DNA from: Triplophysa rosa
Taxonomy: Eukaryota; Chordata; Actinopteri; Cypriniformes; Nemacheilidae
NCBI RefSeq assembly: GCF_024868665.1
Contig: NC_079893.1
Coordinates: 15,369,424-15,433,423 of the forward strand
Length of the DNA: 64,000 nt
Direction of reading: 5' to 3'
Position numbers and translations under genes: made by a program. Below, in pieces: positions 22,893 through 32,508 of this stretch. The notes below the pieces were generated by a model. It was not told the origin of the DNA and ran no database searches. It saw nothing but the letters and a program-made list of their open reading frames with translations. The stretch's first letter is position 1, and each line of letters opens with the position of its first letter.

Positions 22893-23892
22893 TAGGTGTG
22901 TAACAATAAATCGATATGGATTGATGTATCGGTTAATTTTCTAACGATATGATGCATCAATGCCACACGTAACATATCGATATGATGTACCTTCATTTTG
23001 ACACTCTCTGTGTCCCCATTCCCCATAACGTCCATATAAGTGTGTTCTCTGTTCGTTCAGTTTTCGCTGGATTCATTTTGCCGTGGAGCTCTGTCACACC
23101 AAAAATCCTGACCACCACGGCTGCAGCTTCTCGGTGACGCACCATTTCCCATTCATTCCTAATTTGTCTTGCCAGTGTTGCCAAGTTAACAACTCTTTCA
23201 CTGATTTGAGTGACTTTTGTTCAATAGAGGTGCATACAGACAGCGTCTTTTTGGATAAACCTTAGCTTTCATTCTTTGGGAAATTGATGGCAGTACTACT
23301 GCCCAGCGAGCACAAGGTCTCGCTTTCCTGGAGCAGGGATCACCTCTCAGCGTCTAACTTACCATTCTGCAAAGGGAGAAGCCAAAGCCACTAGATGTTA
23401 AGCCTACAAAAAGCATAACGGCCCTGGCTTCAGCAGAATGCAGGAAAAGGTCCAGATATAGTTTTCCACCCCTCTTTAATAAGAGGATATATAAATATGA
23501 AACAGACAATATGTACATGAGAATGGCTTTATTGGGCAATATGCTGTATTAAAATATGTTTAGAAACGGGTCTGAAGTTGCAACACACAAAACGATGCGA
23601 TGACATCATGAATATGTTAATTAGCTTATGACGCCATCCAGCCCCACTGTTCTATAAAATCGTGCAGTTTTCAAAGAGTTTAATTAAACGTTCATCTTAT
23701 ATATTTTGGTTTCATTTGTGAGTTATTAAAAATGTAACTGCATGGGTAAACTAGGCAAGTAATATCAAAATATCAATTAAATTAATCGAATCGGATCCAA
23801 AACATTTCCGAGGTATCGGCAAATATCGAATCACTGGCGGAGAATATCGATACGGCATTGTATTGTGATGAACTGTCCGATTTACACCCCTA
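22893..23892. mobile_element. non-autonomous hAT element (TAGGGGTGTAA type)
   Basis: Left end TAGGTGTGTAACAATAAATC, right end GATTTACACCCCTA. Flanks GCATTAAC (22885-22892) and GTATTAAC (23893-23900) match at 7 of 8 bases. Subterminal regions are rich in ATCGATA/CGATAT words. The 1000-bp interior has no transposase. Confidence 0.82.
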
Positions 23893-23900
23893 GTATTAAC

Positions 23901-24601
23901 CCAACTCCAAACACTGAATCTGTTGAGAGAATACTACAGAGCAGGTATTCCTAAACACCTAACAAAGTCTAACAAAAACATTCAAACTTATGTGTGAATG
24001 TGTGTGCGTGTGAGAGTGTACTAAATTAGTGTGTAGCCTGTGGACTACATTGCAGAGGTCTCTTTAGCTACTGATGTCTTTAAGCACAAGACATCATGTA
24101 AATTGGCAAACTATTTAGCCTAAGCTACTAAAATGAACACCAAAACCAGTGTATGGCGGTCCGCCATAGTCTAATTTGTTCTGCCATAGTTTCGAAACTA
24201 ACCATTTTTTATACTTCTCATAACAACACATCATTGTGTTGTCTGTTTTCCATATTGATTTATTCGTCGCGGCCTGCCACACTATCAACACTGGCCGCCA
24301 TGAATAGATTTTTCATGATTCCCATTTACATTTTAATTTTACTATTTAAAACCGCTTAATTCATCGTAAAGTTGCAAGCGCTCAGCACCTCTCTCTCATG
24401 TTGTGTGGAGCGCCTCGAGAGAGACTCTCTCACGTGACAGTGAACTAATTAAAAGGTGGCGGTGTTTTCAATATGCGTTCCTCTGTGTACTTGCCTTTCC
24501 ACGTAAACGTCAGCAGTCACAGATGTTATTGACAGAGAAGACGGCTGATCGAGTTTATCACGACTTAACGAAAGGTTAGCAGATTTTCCCACACACCCTT
24601 T
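23901..24601. other. unassigned intronic stretch
   Basis: No exon of pcca or other gene was recognised here after checking for splice-flanked coding blocks on the minus strand. Confidence 0.4.
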
Positions 24602-24609
24602 CTCTATGT

Positions 24610-24932
24610 CAGCGGTTCTCAACTCTGGTCCGCGAGATCCATTTTCCTGCAGAGTTTAGCCCCAAACTCTGCAAAAAAACCACACCTGAATAAGCAAAAC
24701 AACGTCTCCAGGAGTAGGGCGTTCGTAGTCGTGAAGTCCCTGACTGCTCCTTGGGTTTTTGAATCAGTCTCACAGTACTTTAGTGAGATACTCCACGCAA
24801 TCTGTGCAGCCCAATATTAATTGAACATGCTTATTCCTGGAGACGTTGATTTGCATGTTCAGGTGTTTTATCAGAGTTAAGGCTAAACTCGGCACGAAAA
24901 TGGATCTCGCGGGACAGAGTTGAGAACCACAG
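24610..24932. mobile_element. hAT-Charlie MITE with perfect 8-bp TSD
   Basis: Starts CAGCGGTTCTCAACTCTGG and ends CAGAGTTGAGAACCACAG. CTCTATGT is present on both sides (24602-24609, 24933-24940). The inner parts of the ends (GCGAGATCCATTTTC) also pair. 323 bp, non-coding. Confidence 0.9.
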
Positions 24933-25000
24933 CTCTATGTGCTTGGTGCGAGTCTGTTTGTGAGCTCTCGCCCTCCCTTCGGTGTGGTGTGTGTGCGCGC

Positions 25001-26909
25001 TAGTGATGTTACATTCGTAACACGAATCTTTCTCATTCACGAAATGCGTTGACTCATATTTCTCGTTCACTGAAATCTCTCCCTCGAGCACAGAGAGTGT
25101 CTTGCCCTAACAGAGTGTCTAAAGCATGAGCCAATGGCGTTCGAGTGTGAGCATATGATTGGTTGAATGTACTGAACGAATACACCCTTCATTGAACGAA
25201 CAAGCCGGGGTTTTGAGTCTGAACGAGAGAGATCTCGTTCGTGCACAAACGAAAGGACCTGATACTTCTTGTTCGTGAACGACATTAACGATCAGTCATC
25301 TCGTTCGTAAACAAACTGAATAATCTGCTACTTCACACTCGTGAATAAAATGACAAAATGAAAGAGGAGGTCTCTCGTTCAACAGGTAAAAAAATGGACA
25401 CAATGTAAAGACACTTATGACAATTAACAAAGTTTTTAATATAGTAAAGTAGTAACCATATTTTCAGTTTACTTTGTCTTACCATGCAAATACAAATGGT
25501 TTTACTGTAAATATCATGCTTAAACAATAGCTACATTTTAAAAACCTAAATGTACTATTTTACAAACATGATCATTTAACTGTGGTTTGTAGTAAAAAGT
25601 TGTTTTTCCTAATTAAAGTATAGCATTGTTTGTTATAAGCATGTATTTATATAACCATACATTATTTACAATAATTCAAGATTATGACACATTCATGACA
25701 CTTAAACATGCTAACGCATGCAAATAGTTTGTTGTTGATAATACTGCTGTTGTTTATGTGTTGCTTCTATTAAAGGGGTCATATGGCGGAAGTACGTGTT
25801 TTTCTGTGTCTTTGGTGTGTTAAGTTGCCCATAAGTTGCCCATGCATGTATTAGACACGTAAAATTGCACAAATGAAAGTGTGGGAACAAAAGATGCAGG
25901 GAACAAAAGATTCTATCTAAAAGCGAATGCTCAACCAGACTTGCCTGAAATGCCTTGTGTAACCACACACTGGCGATTCGAAGTAACTTCGTAACATGAT
26001 TTGACTAAGACCGCCCAAATCTATACGTAGTTAAGGTGGGCGTAATTGTAAATCTCATTGTATCGCCTGTCAGTACAATTGCTTTGGAACCTGATGTTCC
26101 GAATATGGTAAGAGGCGTTACATTTCCGTGAAATGCTTGCAGTATTTGACCAATCACTACGCACTGGTGAACTGCCCAATCATAGCACACAGCGCTTTTC
26201 AGCGCGATGAGCTTTGTAAAAAATCAGCGCGTTTCAGAGAGGCGGGGCAAAGAAGAGATACAAACATGCATGGCATGTGGAAAATACAACGTTTTTTAAA
26301 CTTTAAATGGTGTATACACATTGCGTTACATCTAAAAGAAACAATAATATTTGTTTTAGCCGTGCAATATGACTCCTTTATATATGAGAAATCAGTCACA
26401 TCAGGCACTTTTAATCTGCACCCGATTCGGGGATCCCTGTTCTGCTGTGAAAGACTGACTGAGCATGAGCAAATAGTCTCTGACTGCGGGATGTTTAAAT
26501 GCTATCATTGGTTTGAGCTACTGAAAGAAAAATGTCTCTTCACTGAACTAGTCAGTCATCTTACATACGAATCAGACATCTCGTTCGTGAATGAGGAGCT
26601 GCTGACCGAATGAATTAGAGAAAGCATGTCAATCACTCAATACAGCACGTGAGTCACTCTCGTTCGCAACAACAAGAGAATATGATATATTGTAGTAATC
26701 GTAATATAATAATCGTAATATAGATTACATTATACAAACACATTATTAAAATTACTTGTACTACAAACAAGACACTAATTTTCGCCACCCACTGTGTATG
26801 TATGTAATATATGACAAAATTATCACTGAACGAATTTTAACGAATCATTTTGGTGAGCGAACTGAAAAATAAGGACGAACACTCAAATTAATAAAAATTC
26901 CCATCACTA
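25001..26909. mobile_element. hAT element (TAGTGATG ends) containing a TTAA MITE
   Basis: Left end TAGTGATGTTACATTCGTAA and right end TTCCCATCACTA. The flanks GTGCGCGC and GCGCACGC match at 6 of 8 positions. Subterminal regions are full of CTCGTTCGTGAAC-like repeats in both orientations. A 604-bp TTAA element (25774-26377) lies inside. No transposase frame. Confidence 0.75.
25774..26377. mobile_element. TTAA MITE, internal-deletion derivative of the THAP element
   Basis: Begins AGGGGTCATATGGC after TTAA (25770-25773) and ends ATATGACTCCT before a mutated TTAA (TTAT). Sequence on both sides aligns with the larger element at 32509-33846. The segment holding the THAP coding region (about 32785-33535 there) is missing here between TCTCATTGTAT and CACCTGTC-like words. 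Confidence 0.78.
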
Positions 26910-26917
26910 GCGCACGC

Positions 26918-27259
26918 GTTCTGTAGTTGTAACTCTGTGTAACAGCAATAGCGTATTCTCTCATTCTTCTGAATTTGCCCCAAATTGTCTGCGCTGTACG
27001 CGATCTACAATATAACTATCACTCCATTTAAAATAAAAAAGCGCTCATAACACAACAACACATTGATGAGAAAAGCAACGGCAGTAAAGGCTGTGCATGC
27101 GCTGCATGAGACAAACGTGAGACTGCGCGTCAGTAATCCAACAACACCAAACAGATGCATAGAAAAGAAAATAAGATCACCTTAATTTAGACCTGGGAGC
27201 AGCTCCAGCCATGCCATGAAAAACTTTTAATCTGTTAATCATGAGGAACATAAACTTAC
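26918..27259 (-). other. pcca intron, proximal part downstream of the 54-bp exon
   Basis: Non-coding. The 5' splice site GTAAGTTTA is read on the minus strand from 27259. No further pcca exon is recognisable between here and position 1, so this intron is probably longer than 27 kb. Confidence 0.6.
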
Positions 27260-27313
27260 TAGTCTCCGGGCAAACTCTTTGTTTTCAGACAGAAATCCAT
27301 AGCCTGGGTGAAC
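27260..27313 (-). CDS. pcca: propionyl-CoA carboxylase alpha chain, internal 54-bp exon
   Basis: Minus-strand exon of 18 codons beginning GTT CAC CCA and ending AGA CTA. It encodes V followed by HPGYGFLSENKEFARRL, a hallmark of the biotin carboxylase domain. The enzyme carboxylates propionyl-CoA in the mitochondrial matrix, using ATP, bicarbonate and biotin, in odd-chain fatty acid and branched amino acid breakdown. The exon is bounded by an acceptor ending TCTCAAAG and the donor GTAAGTTTA. It is phase 0 at both ends and, as I recall, equal in length and limits to the human exon covering about residues 139-156. Pyruvate and methylcrotonoyl-CoA carboxylases share this block, but the sequence together with the preceding exon favours PCCA. 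Confidence 0.9.
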
Positions 27314-28310
27314 CTTTGAGACAGACATATAACATTAGAAAATTAAACGGGCTTAAAATGCGCTTCTGCCATATTACACATCAGCACTGAAAACTACATC
27401 ATCAGTTACTGGCAATCATTTGCTGATCATTCATGTCTATACAGTGTTTCATATGGTGGTTTGAAACGCGCGAGGTTGCATTGTCTTAATCAATAAAAAA
27501 AAACGTGTTCATGTGCAGTCCTGAATCACACAGAGCTTGCTTTTTTCTGTCCACTAATGCGCTCCATTTTCCCACATCTTCATAAAACCTGAAATATCTT
27601 AATATTATATGGAATTGCCATTTACTTCCAAATGTCCATTAATTCATTCTGTGTATCGATGCATAATTCTTTTACATCAGCATCGCAATGCAACTTAAAA
27701 AATATTTTTTCCACAGCTCTACAGAAATGCGTCAGAATACTGAAGTAAAAACAACTTTTTCAAAGTACGGTATTACTCAAGAACATCACTGTTTAATTTC
27801 TTCAGCAGAACACAAAATAAATTATTTTAAAGAATGTTGGTAACCGACCAACGGTGGTGCTCATTCACTTGTATGGACACTATAGCCATGCAAGTGAATG
27901 GGTAAAGCCATTTTTCGGTTAAAAACTTATTTTGTGTTCTCCAGAAAAAAGTCATACTGGTTTGAAACAACAGGAGGGCAAGGAAATCCTGTTGAGACAG
28001 CTATCCTCATTTTTGGCACCATATCCACACTTGAAAGAGTGAATATGGATATGTACCTAATAAAAACTAATTGGTTACCATTAGAGCAAACAGCCATGTG
28101 AGGTGGCTAACATTAGGCTATTACTTCCTTCAAATGACAGGCCATGTTCTAAGATGCTATTTGATTGCCCTGACTTTTGTTTTCTTGCCCCAACATAATA
28201 GCCAGATAACATTCTGCCCATCATAGGCTTTCTGCAGCCAATTGACCAGGTAAAACTCTTTTCATTTACTAACATTTAGTTGACTCTTAAAGACACGCAC
28301 ACACACTCAC
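27314..28310 (-). other. pcca intron between the two visible exons (997 bp)
   Basis: Runs from donor GTGAGTGTGTG (28310 downward) to an acceptor ending AAAG (27314). It contains a worn MITE near 27804-27985 and otherwise unassigned sequence. Confidence 0.8.
27804..27985. mobile_element. worn internal part of the AGGGATAGTTCACCC MITE family
   Basis: Inverted arms carrying GCAGAACACAAAATAAA...GTAACCGACCA and TTCGGTTAAAAACTTATTTT...GTGTTCTCCAGAA, with the core CAAGTGAATG, match the centre of the MITE at 5758-6098. The outer ends are gone or strongly diverged. Confidence 0.6.
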
Positions 28311-28424
28311 AGCTTGAGCTCCAGTCTGCTGGATGGCTATCATGATAGCATCCATGTTCAGGTAACTTTGACTGGTAGGGGCAGGTCCAACACACACAGC
28401 TTCGTCTGCCATTTTCACATGAAC
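28311..28424 (-). CDS. pcca: propionyl-CoA carboxylase alpha chain, internal 114-bp exon
   Basis: Minus-strand exon of 38 codons, phase 0 at both ends, with no stop. It reads [18 protein letters not shown], then [13 protein letters not shown], then QQTGAQA, the N-terminal lobe of the biotin carboxylase domain just before the HPGYGF block. The acceptor ends TTTGTCTTTAAG and the donor is GTGAGTGTG. From memory of the human protein it corresponds to residues 101-138, differing at about five positions, and the human exon has the same length. It joins in frame to the 54-bp exon at 27260-27313. The exons encoding the preceding ATP-grasp start and the mitochondrial targeting sequence are not in this window. 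Confidence 0.93.
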
Positions 28425-29199
28425 CTTAAAGACAAAAACACACAGACACAGGTTAAATTCACTATTTGGAGGTTAAGTATTTTCATACCTGGACAATGAC
28501 ATTTATTACCCCCTAAACTTGATTCCCCCAACCCCTAGGTCATACGAATGTTGTGAGAAAAATGCCTATAATAGCTTTGCCACCGTCTTATCTATTGTGT
28601 GTGCTCGCATTAAAGAAGCACCATCAAAATGTATTTAGGTGTGATTGCAGATTGCAGATGGTTTATATTTGTTACAGGGTATTCTCTCTCTTTGCTTGTC
28701 TCTGATTACACTGTGATTTGCTGTCAATCAGGTTTGAGTTTTACCTCCGAAATGCAAGTAATCCAGGAACTGTAAAAGAGTTTTGACTCATTTACAAATG
28801 TGGTCTATTAATTATCAATATTGTTCAAAGATCAACTTAAAAAGTATGTTTCAGACATCCTCCCTTGCAGGCTTCTGGAATAAACCAAAGATGCAATTAT
28901 TACAACCGTACATGGGAAAGTTGTGAAATTTGGCACACACATAGAGGACAGTCTGAAATGTTACCATGGCAAATAAGAAGTCTCTAACCCAAACTGCAAA
29001 GCTTTGCCTATAACTTTTCAAAAGTATGGTATACGGTATATTTTTGAACCATACATCCTAGAAAAAAAATTATTTGTTACTCGCCGATTCGAATTCAAAA
29101 TGGTATGACGGCATTTTCTGTCACGAAAATTTTCCTGCTTTTTTTAATTATGTGCAGCTCGCGCTGTTTAAAGAAGACGCTCAGCTGGCGCAGACCCGC
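28425..29199 (-). other. pcca intron, part upstream of the 114-bp exon
   Basis: Non-coding sequence without recognised elements. I looked for the preceding pcca exon (the block ending in SDVD) on the minus strand from here to 64000 and did not find it in a credible splice context. Confidence 0.5.
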
Positions 29200-29520
29200 C
29201 TGACTTTATAACTGTATTAAGAAGATGCGTGTCTGCACAGCTTGCATTGTATAAAAAAGATGCCCATGAGTTTATAACTGAGAAGCTTGCACTGTACAGA
29301 TGACACACGCCTGACTTGATAACTGCCCAGCTTGCCCTGTATAAAGAAGAGGTGTCTCTGCGCAGCTTGCGTTGTATAAAGACGCGCATGACTTTATAAC
29401 TAAGAAGCTTGCACTGTACAGATGACACACGCCTGACTTGATAACTGCCCAACTCGCGCTGTATAAAGAAGACATGTCTCTGCGCAGCTCGCGCCTAGAC
29501 GCGCCTCACTTCATAACGTC
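29200..29520 (+). repeat. minisatellite with about 122-bp period
   Basis: The word AGAAGCTTGCACTGTACAGA recurs at 29281 and 29403. It is followed by the same GATAACTGCCCA and GTATAAAGAAGA blocks, and shorter sub-repeats (GTATAAAGA, TTTATAACT, CGCAGCT) fill the unit. The start of duplicated block A (29356) falls inside it. Confidence 0.8.
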
Positions 29521-29993
29521 GTGGCTTGTTTAAAGAAGACAACGATGTCATCGCCCATCACGAGGTTTCACTGTAGACATCATCCGATGCCAATTTGGTA
29601 GACATCGCCCAACACAACTCACAATACCTTTAGAACTTCCGATGATTCGGCTGTGCACGTCCGGCTGGCCTAGAACATGGGCGGGTATATGCAACGTAGG
29701 GGGTGTACATCCCAACTGTAACTTAACAGTCGGTGTTATGTTGGGATTGGCCACTTTTTCAGTGGTCTTTTGCATGCACATGATTTACACAAGGAAGAGG
29801 AAACAATGGTGTTTGAGGCTCACGATATGTCATTTCCATGTACAGACCTCTTATTATTCATCTATGCCTAGGTAAATACAGTTCCTATGGCACCTTTAAC
29901 GCAACGGCTTCCTACCAGTTGGCATTGGTTCGATACCCGCACAGGCAGGCAAAGTTTATTTCTCAAAAATGAAGTTGTAGTATTATACAGGGG
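29521..29993. other. unassigned stretch in block A with a box-B-like word
   Basis: At about 29897-29932 there is TAACGCAACGG (near a Pol III box A) and GGTTCGATACC (box B consensus), but only 19 bases apart. It may be a deleted tRNA-derived SINE. Nothing else recognised. Confidence 0.35.
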
Positions 29994-30410
29994 TTAACCC
30001 TTTAGAGCCTAAAGGGAAAATATGTTGTTTTCACACATTTTGTTCTTTTGACTGTCAAATTCTAACACAACGTCCTATCATCATGTGCAAGGTATCGTTT
30101 TTTTGGAAAACTAATTTTTCTTTCAATAAAATAAGGGTATTCACTATTACTGTATGTTGTGAGTTTGTAAATAGAATTTAAATAGACAAAAATAAAAAAC
30201 GTAAATACATTTTTACTGATTTTTATTCAGACATTCTCAAAAAACTAAAGAACGAAATAATCTAGCACTTCAGACATTAAGAATATACTGTAGTACATGC
30301 AAAAAAGTATTTTTAGTGTCACTCATGTACATAGTTTTCATTCAGGAGCCTTTTTTGACACCACTTCTCCAGGCGTTTTTTTTTGCACTTTTCACTCCAT
30401 TCACTCAAAT

Positions 30411-30600
30411 GAATGCATACAAACACACATGCATACACACAAATACACATGCTTCAACATATGCATGCATGCATGCACGCACGCACACACACAAACACAC
30501 ACACACACTCAGATATACACATGCACTGCGTATGTCCACGCATAACGTTACTTGTACGCACATACACGCATATAAGAGCACACACGCATCCATACAAATC
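30411..30600 (+). repeat. CA/CATG-rich microsatellite
   Basis: Runs of ACACAC, GCATGCATGCAT and CACGCACGC over about 190 bp inside the piggyBac element. Frames in it on both strands are artefacts. A copy lies at 44210-44399. Confidence 0.85.
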
Positions 30601-30894
30601 CAAGCATGTGCATGAAGGCATAGCACACAACACAAGATAGGTGAAACTGGTATGTTGAAACACTAAGTCTAAGCCTATTTTACGAACATTTCTCATGAGA
30701 CAACATTTACTTACCCCTCCACGTCTGGATCGACACTAGGGCTGCAACAACTAATCATTAAAATCGATAATAATCGATAATGAAATTCGTTGTCAACGAA
30801 TTTCATTATCGATTAGTTGGTCTGTGACGTCACTTGCGAGCTACGCAGTTACAAATCAAGCGCGTCTTCTTCCCTTTTAAAATTACCGTTTTAG

Positions 30895-31305
30895 ATGTGT
30901 CTCTCCGTGCAGCATGAGCTGCGCAGTTTTAAATGTCAGACGTGGTTCTCCGTGGATGCGTCTCTTCGTGCAGCGCGAGATGCGCAGTTTTAAAGTCACA
31001 CGTTCTCCGTGCTGCACGAGGTTCGCAGTTTGAAAGTCACACGTGTCTCTCCGTGCAGCGCGAGGTACGCAGTTTTAAAGTCAGACGTGTCTCTCCGTGG
31101 ATGCGTCTCCGTGCAGCACAAGTTGCGCAGTTTTAAAGTCAGACGTGTCTCTCCGTGGATGCGTCTCTCCGTGCGGCACATGTTGCGCAGTTTTAAAGTC
31201 AGACGTGTCTCTCGGTGCATGCGTCTCTCCGTGCAGCGCGAGGTGTGCGGTTTTAAAGTCCGACGTGTTCTGCATGCATCTCTTCAAGCTACGCAGTTTT
31301 AAAGT
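30895..31305 (+). repeat. 45-60-bp tandem repeat array inside a hAT
   Basis: Seven or so units built on GCGCAGTTTTAAAGTCAGAC, GTGTCTCTCCGTG and GCAGCGCGAG. Units differ by presence of a GGATGCGTCTC segment, giving alternating lengths. Frames read in both directions are repeat artefacts. Confidence 0.85.
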
Positions 31306-31431
31306 TTAAAGGGGAGAGGTGTTTTAAATGACAAAATGTAAGATTATATTAGTAAAACCCAATTTGTGGCGTTTGCACTTTGCAAAGTACATATTAGGCT
31401 AAATACCCTGATTTGGTGGTTTATTTAGTTC

Positions 31432-31560
31432 AGAGGTGGGTAACGAAGTACATTTACTTGAGTACTGTACTTAAGTACACTTTTTGAGTATTTGTACTTA
31501 AGTATTACTTTTTCTGTTTACTTTTTACTGTACTTCACTACATTTTTCATGGCACAAAAA
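31432..31560 (+). mobile_element. left-end fragment of the GTACTT-type hAT
   Basis: CAGAGGTGGGTAACGAAGTA, then repeated GAGTACTGTACTTAAGTAC words, as at 53387 and 57006. The right end is absent. It lies inside the hAT 30737-31844. Confidence 0.6.
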
Positions 31561-31853
31561 AAATTTCCTTGGCCGACCCTCCTCTCGCTCCCACGTTTGG
31601 GAGAGACTATTGTCAGTTGCTTCTAATATGACACACATGAATCAACTCACCAGGCGTGTTAATTATGGAGACATTCACAACATTTTGGGAGAAGGCTAAT
31701 GAGTTCAGTTGTGTATACTTTTCCCATATCTGATTTACTTATTACAAGCAAAAGATGTAATTACATTTTATCCGATTAATCGATTAATCGAAAAATAACC
31801 GTTCAACTAATCGACTATCAAAATAATCGTTAGTTGCAGCCCTATTCGACACC

Positions 31854-31967
31854 CACAGCATATTCTGAATATGCAGTCTCCAGGTCAGAAGAGTCTCGCA
31901 CACCGTCAGTTTCATGATCAAAAAGTATCTCAGTCACCTCTGATGCTGTATATTTCCTCTTTGCCAT
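31854..31967 (-). pseudogene. piggyBac transposase first exon, interrupted by a hAT
   Basis: The minus strand from 31967 reads MAKRKYTASEVTEILFD, then a Ser/Asp-rich acidic stretch (SSDLETAYSEYAV), typical of the N-terminus of vertebrate piggyBac-like transposases. The frame continues a few codons to 31845, where the hAT was inserted. Beyond the hAT, at 30728 downward, the exon would resume and end at a donor-like GGTAAGTA. No later exon with the catalytic domain is present in the element. Confidence 0.6.
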
Positions 31968-32250
31968 GTTTCGTTATTTTATTTTACTTGCTCAAAAACT
32001 TTCCAATCTGTCGCACTCCGTCACTCCCTGTTCATATCTAACCTCTACCGCTCTCCACGAAAACTGCAGCAAATGGCTTATGAGACACAAGTGATTACCG
32101 TAATACATACATGTTCAAAAAGGTCAATTTGTCTACTTTTAGGAGCAATACGATTTTTTTTGATAGCATAAATGGTTGAAGAGTTACGGTTAAATGAACA
32201 CCGCTTGGTAAAATGCGTCGGCGACAATGCATCCGGCTTTAAAGTGTTAA

Positions 32251-32504
32251 AGCAAAAAAATCCTGAGCCTGAACTTTTTTTGCAGGGTTGCGAGAGTAGA
32301 CATACGTAGGGTTATTTGTCAAACAAAATAGAACATTATTTCACTTGAAACTAACTAGTAACATGCTGTTTTTGAGCTTCTCAGACAGACGTTTCTTAAA
32401 CTTTGATGCTATGCCATGTGTGTAGGGATCACAGAATGACTAAAAATTATAACCCACAAAACCAGTTTTATGCAATTATGGTATATAATTATGGTATATC
32501 AGGC
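32251..32504. other. spacer between piggyBac and TTAA element
   Basis: Non-coding, nothing recognised. Confidence 0.4.
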
Positions 32505-32508
32505 TTAA

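Larger units (their letters stand above)
30737..31844. mobile_element. hAT element (TAGGGCTGCAAC) inside the piggyBac exon
   Basis: Ends TAGGGCTGCAACAACTAATC and ATCGTTAGTTGCAGCCCTA. Flanks ATCGACAC (30729-30736) and TTCGACAC (31845-31852) match at 7 of 8. It contains a perfect 20-bp stem (30772-30791 with 30795-30814), a 45-60-bp tandem array (30895-31305) and, near 31432-31560, a fragment of the GTACTT-type hAT. No transposase. Confidence 0.88.
29356..31853 (+). repeat. duplicated block A, first copy
   Basis: Recurs at 43155-45653 almost base for base: offset 13799, becoming 13800 after one extra A in a poly-A run near 31551. Differences seen include GAGCTACGC versus GAGCTTCGC at 30840 and GTGTGCGG versus GTGTGCTG at 31245. 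It contains the left part of a piggyBac element and a nested hAT. Confidence 0.95.
29998..32246 (-). mobile_element. non-autonomous piggyBac element split by a hAT
   Basis: TTAA at 29994-29997 and 32247-32250 flanks the inverted ends CCCTTTAGAGCC and CACTTTAAAGCC (10 of 12 match). The minus strand holds only a first coding exon of a piggyBac transposase (31967 downward), so it depends on others for movement. The hAT at 30737-31844 sits within that exon. Without it the element is about 1.1 kb. The left part also contains a CA-rich microsatellite. Confidence 0.82.

Noticed and set aside
29897..29932. tRNA gene
   Set aside because: Box A-like and box B words are present but too close together, and no cloverleaf can be drawn; at most a deleted SINE head.
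30405..30696. Several Cys/His-rich frames on both strands
   Set aside because: Products of the CA/CATG microsatellite; composition mirrors the dinucleotide repeat. The same holds for 20721-21009 and 44204-44495.
30933..31309. Repeat-containing frames on both strands
   Set aside because: Translations of the 45-60-bp tandem array in the hAT; no start context or domain.
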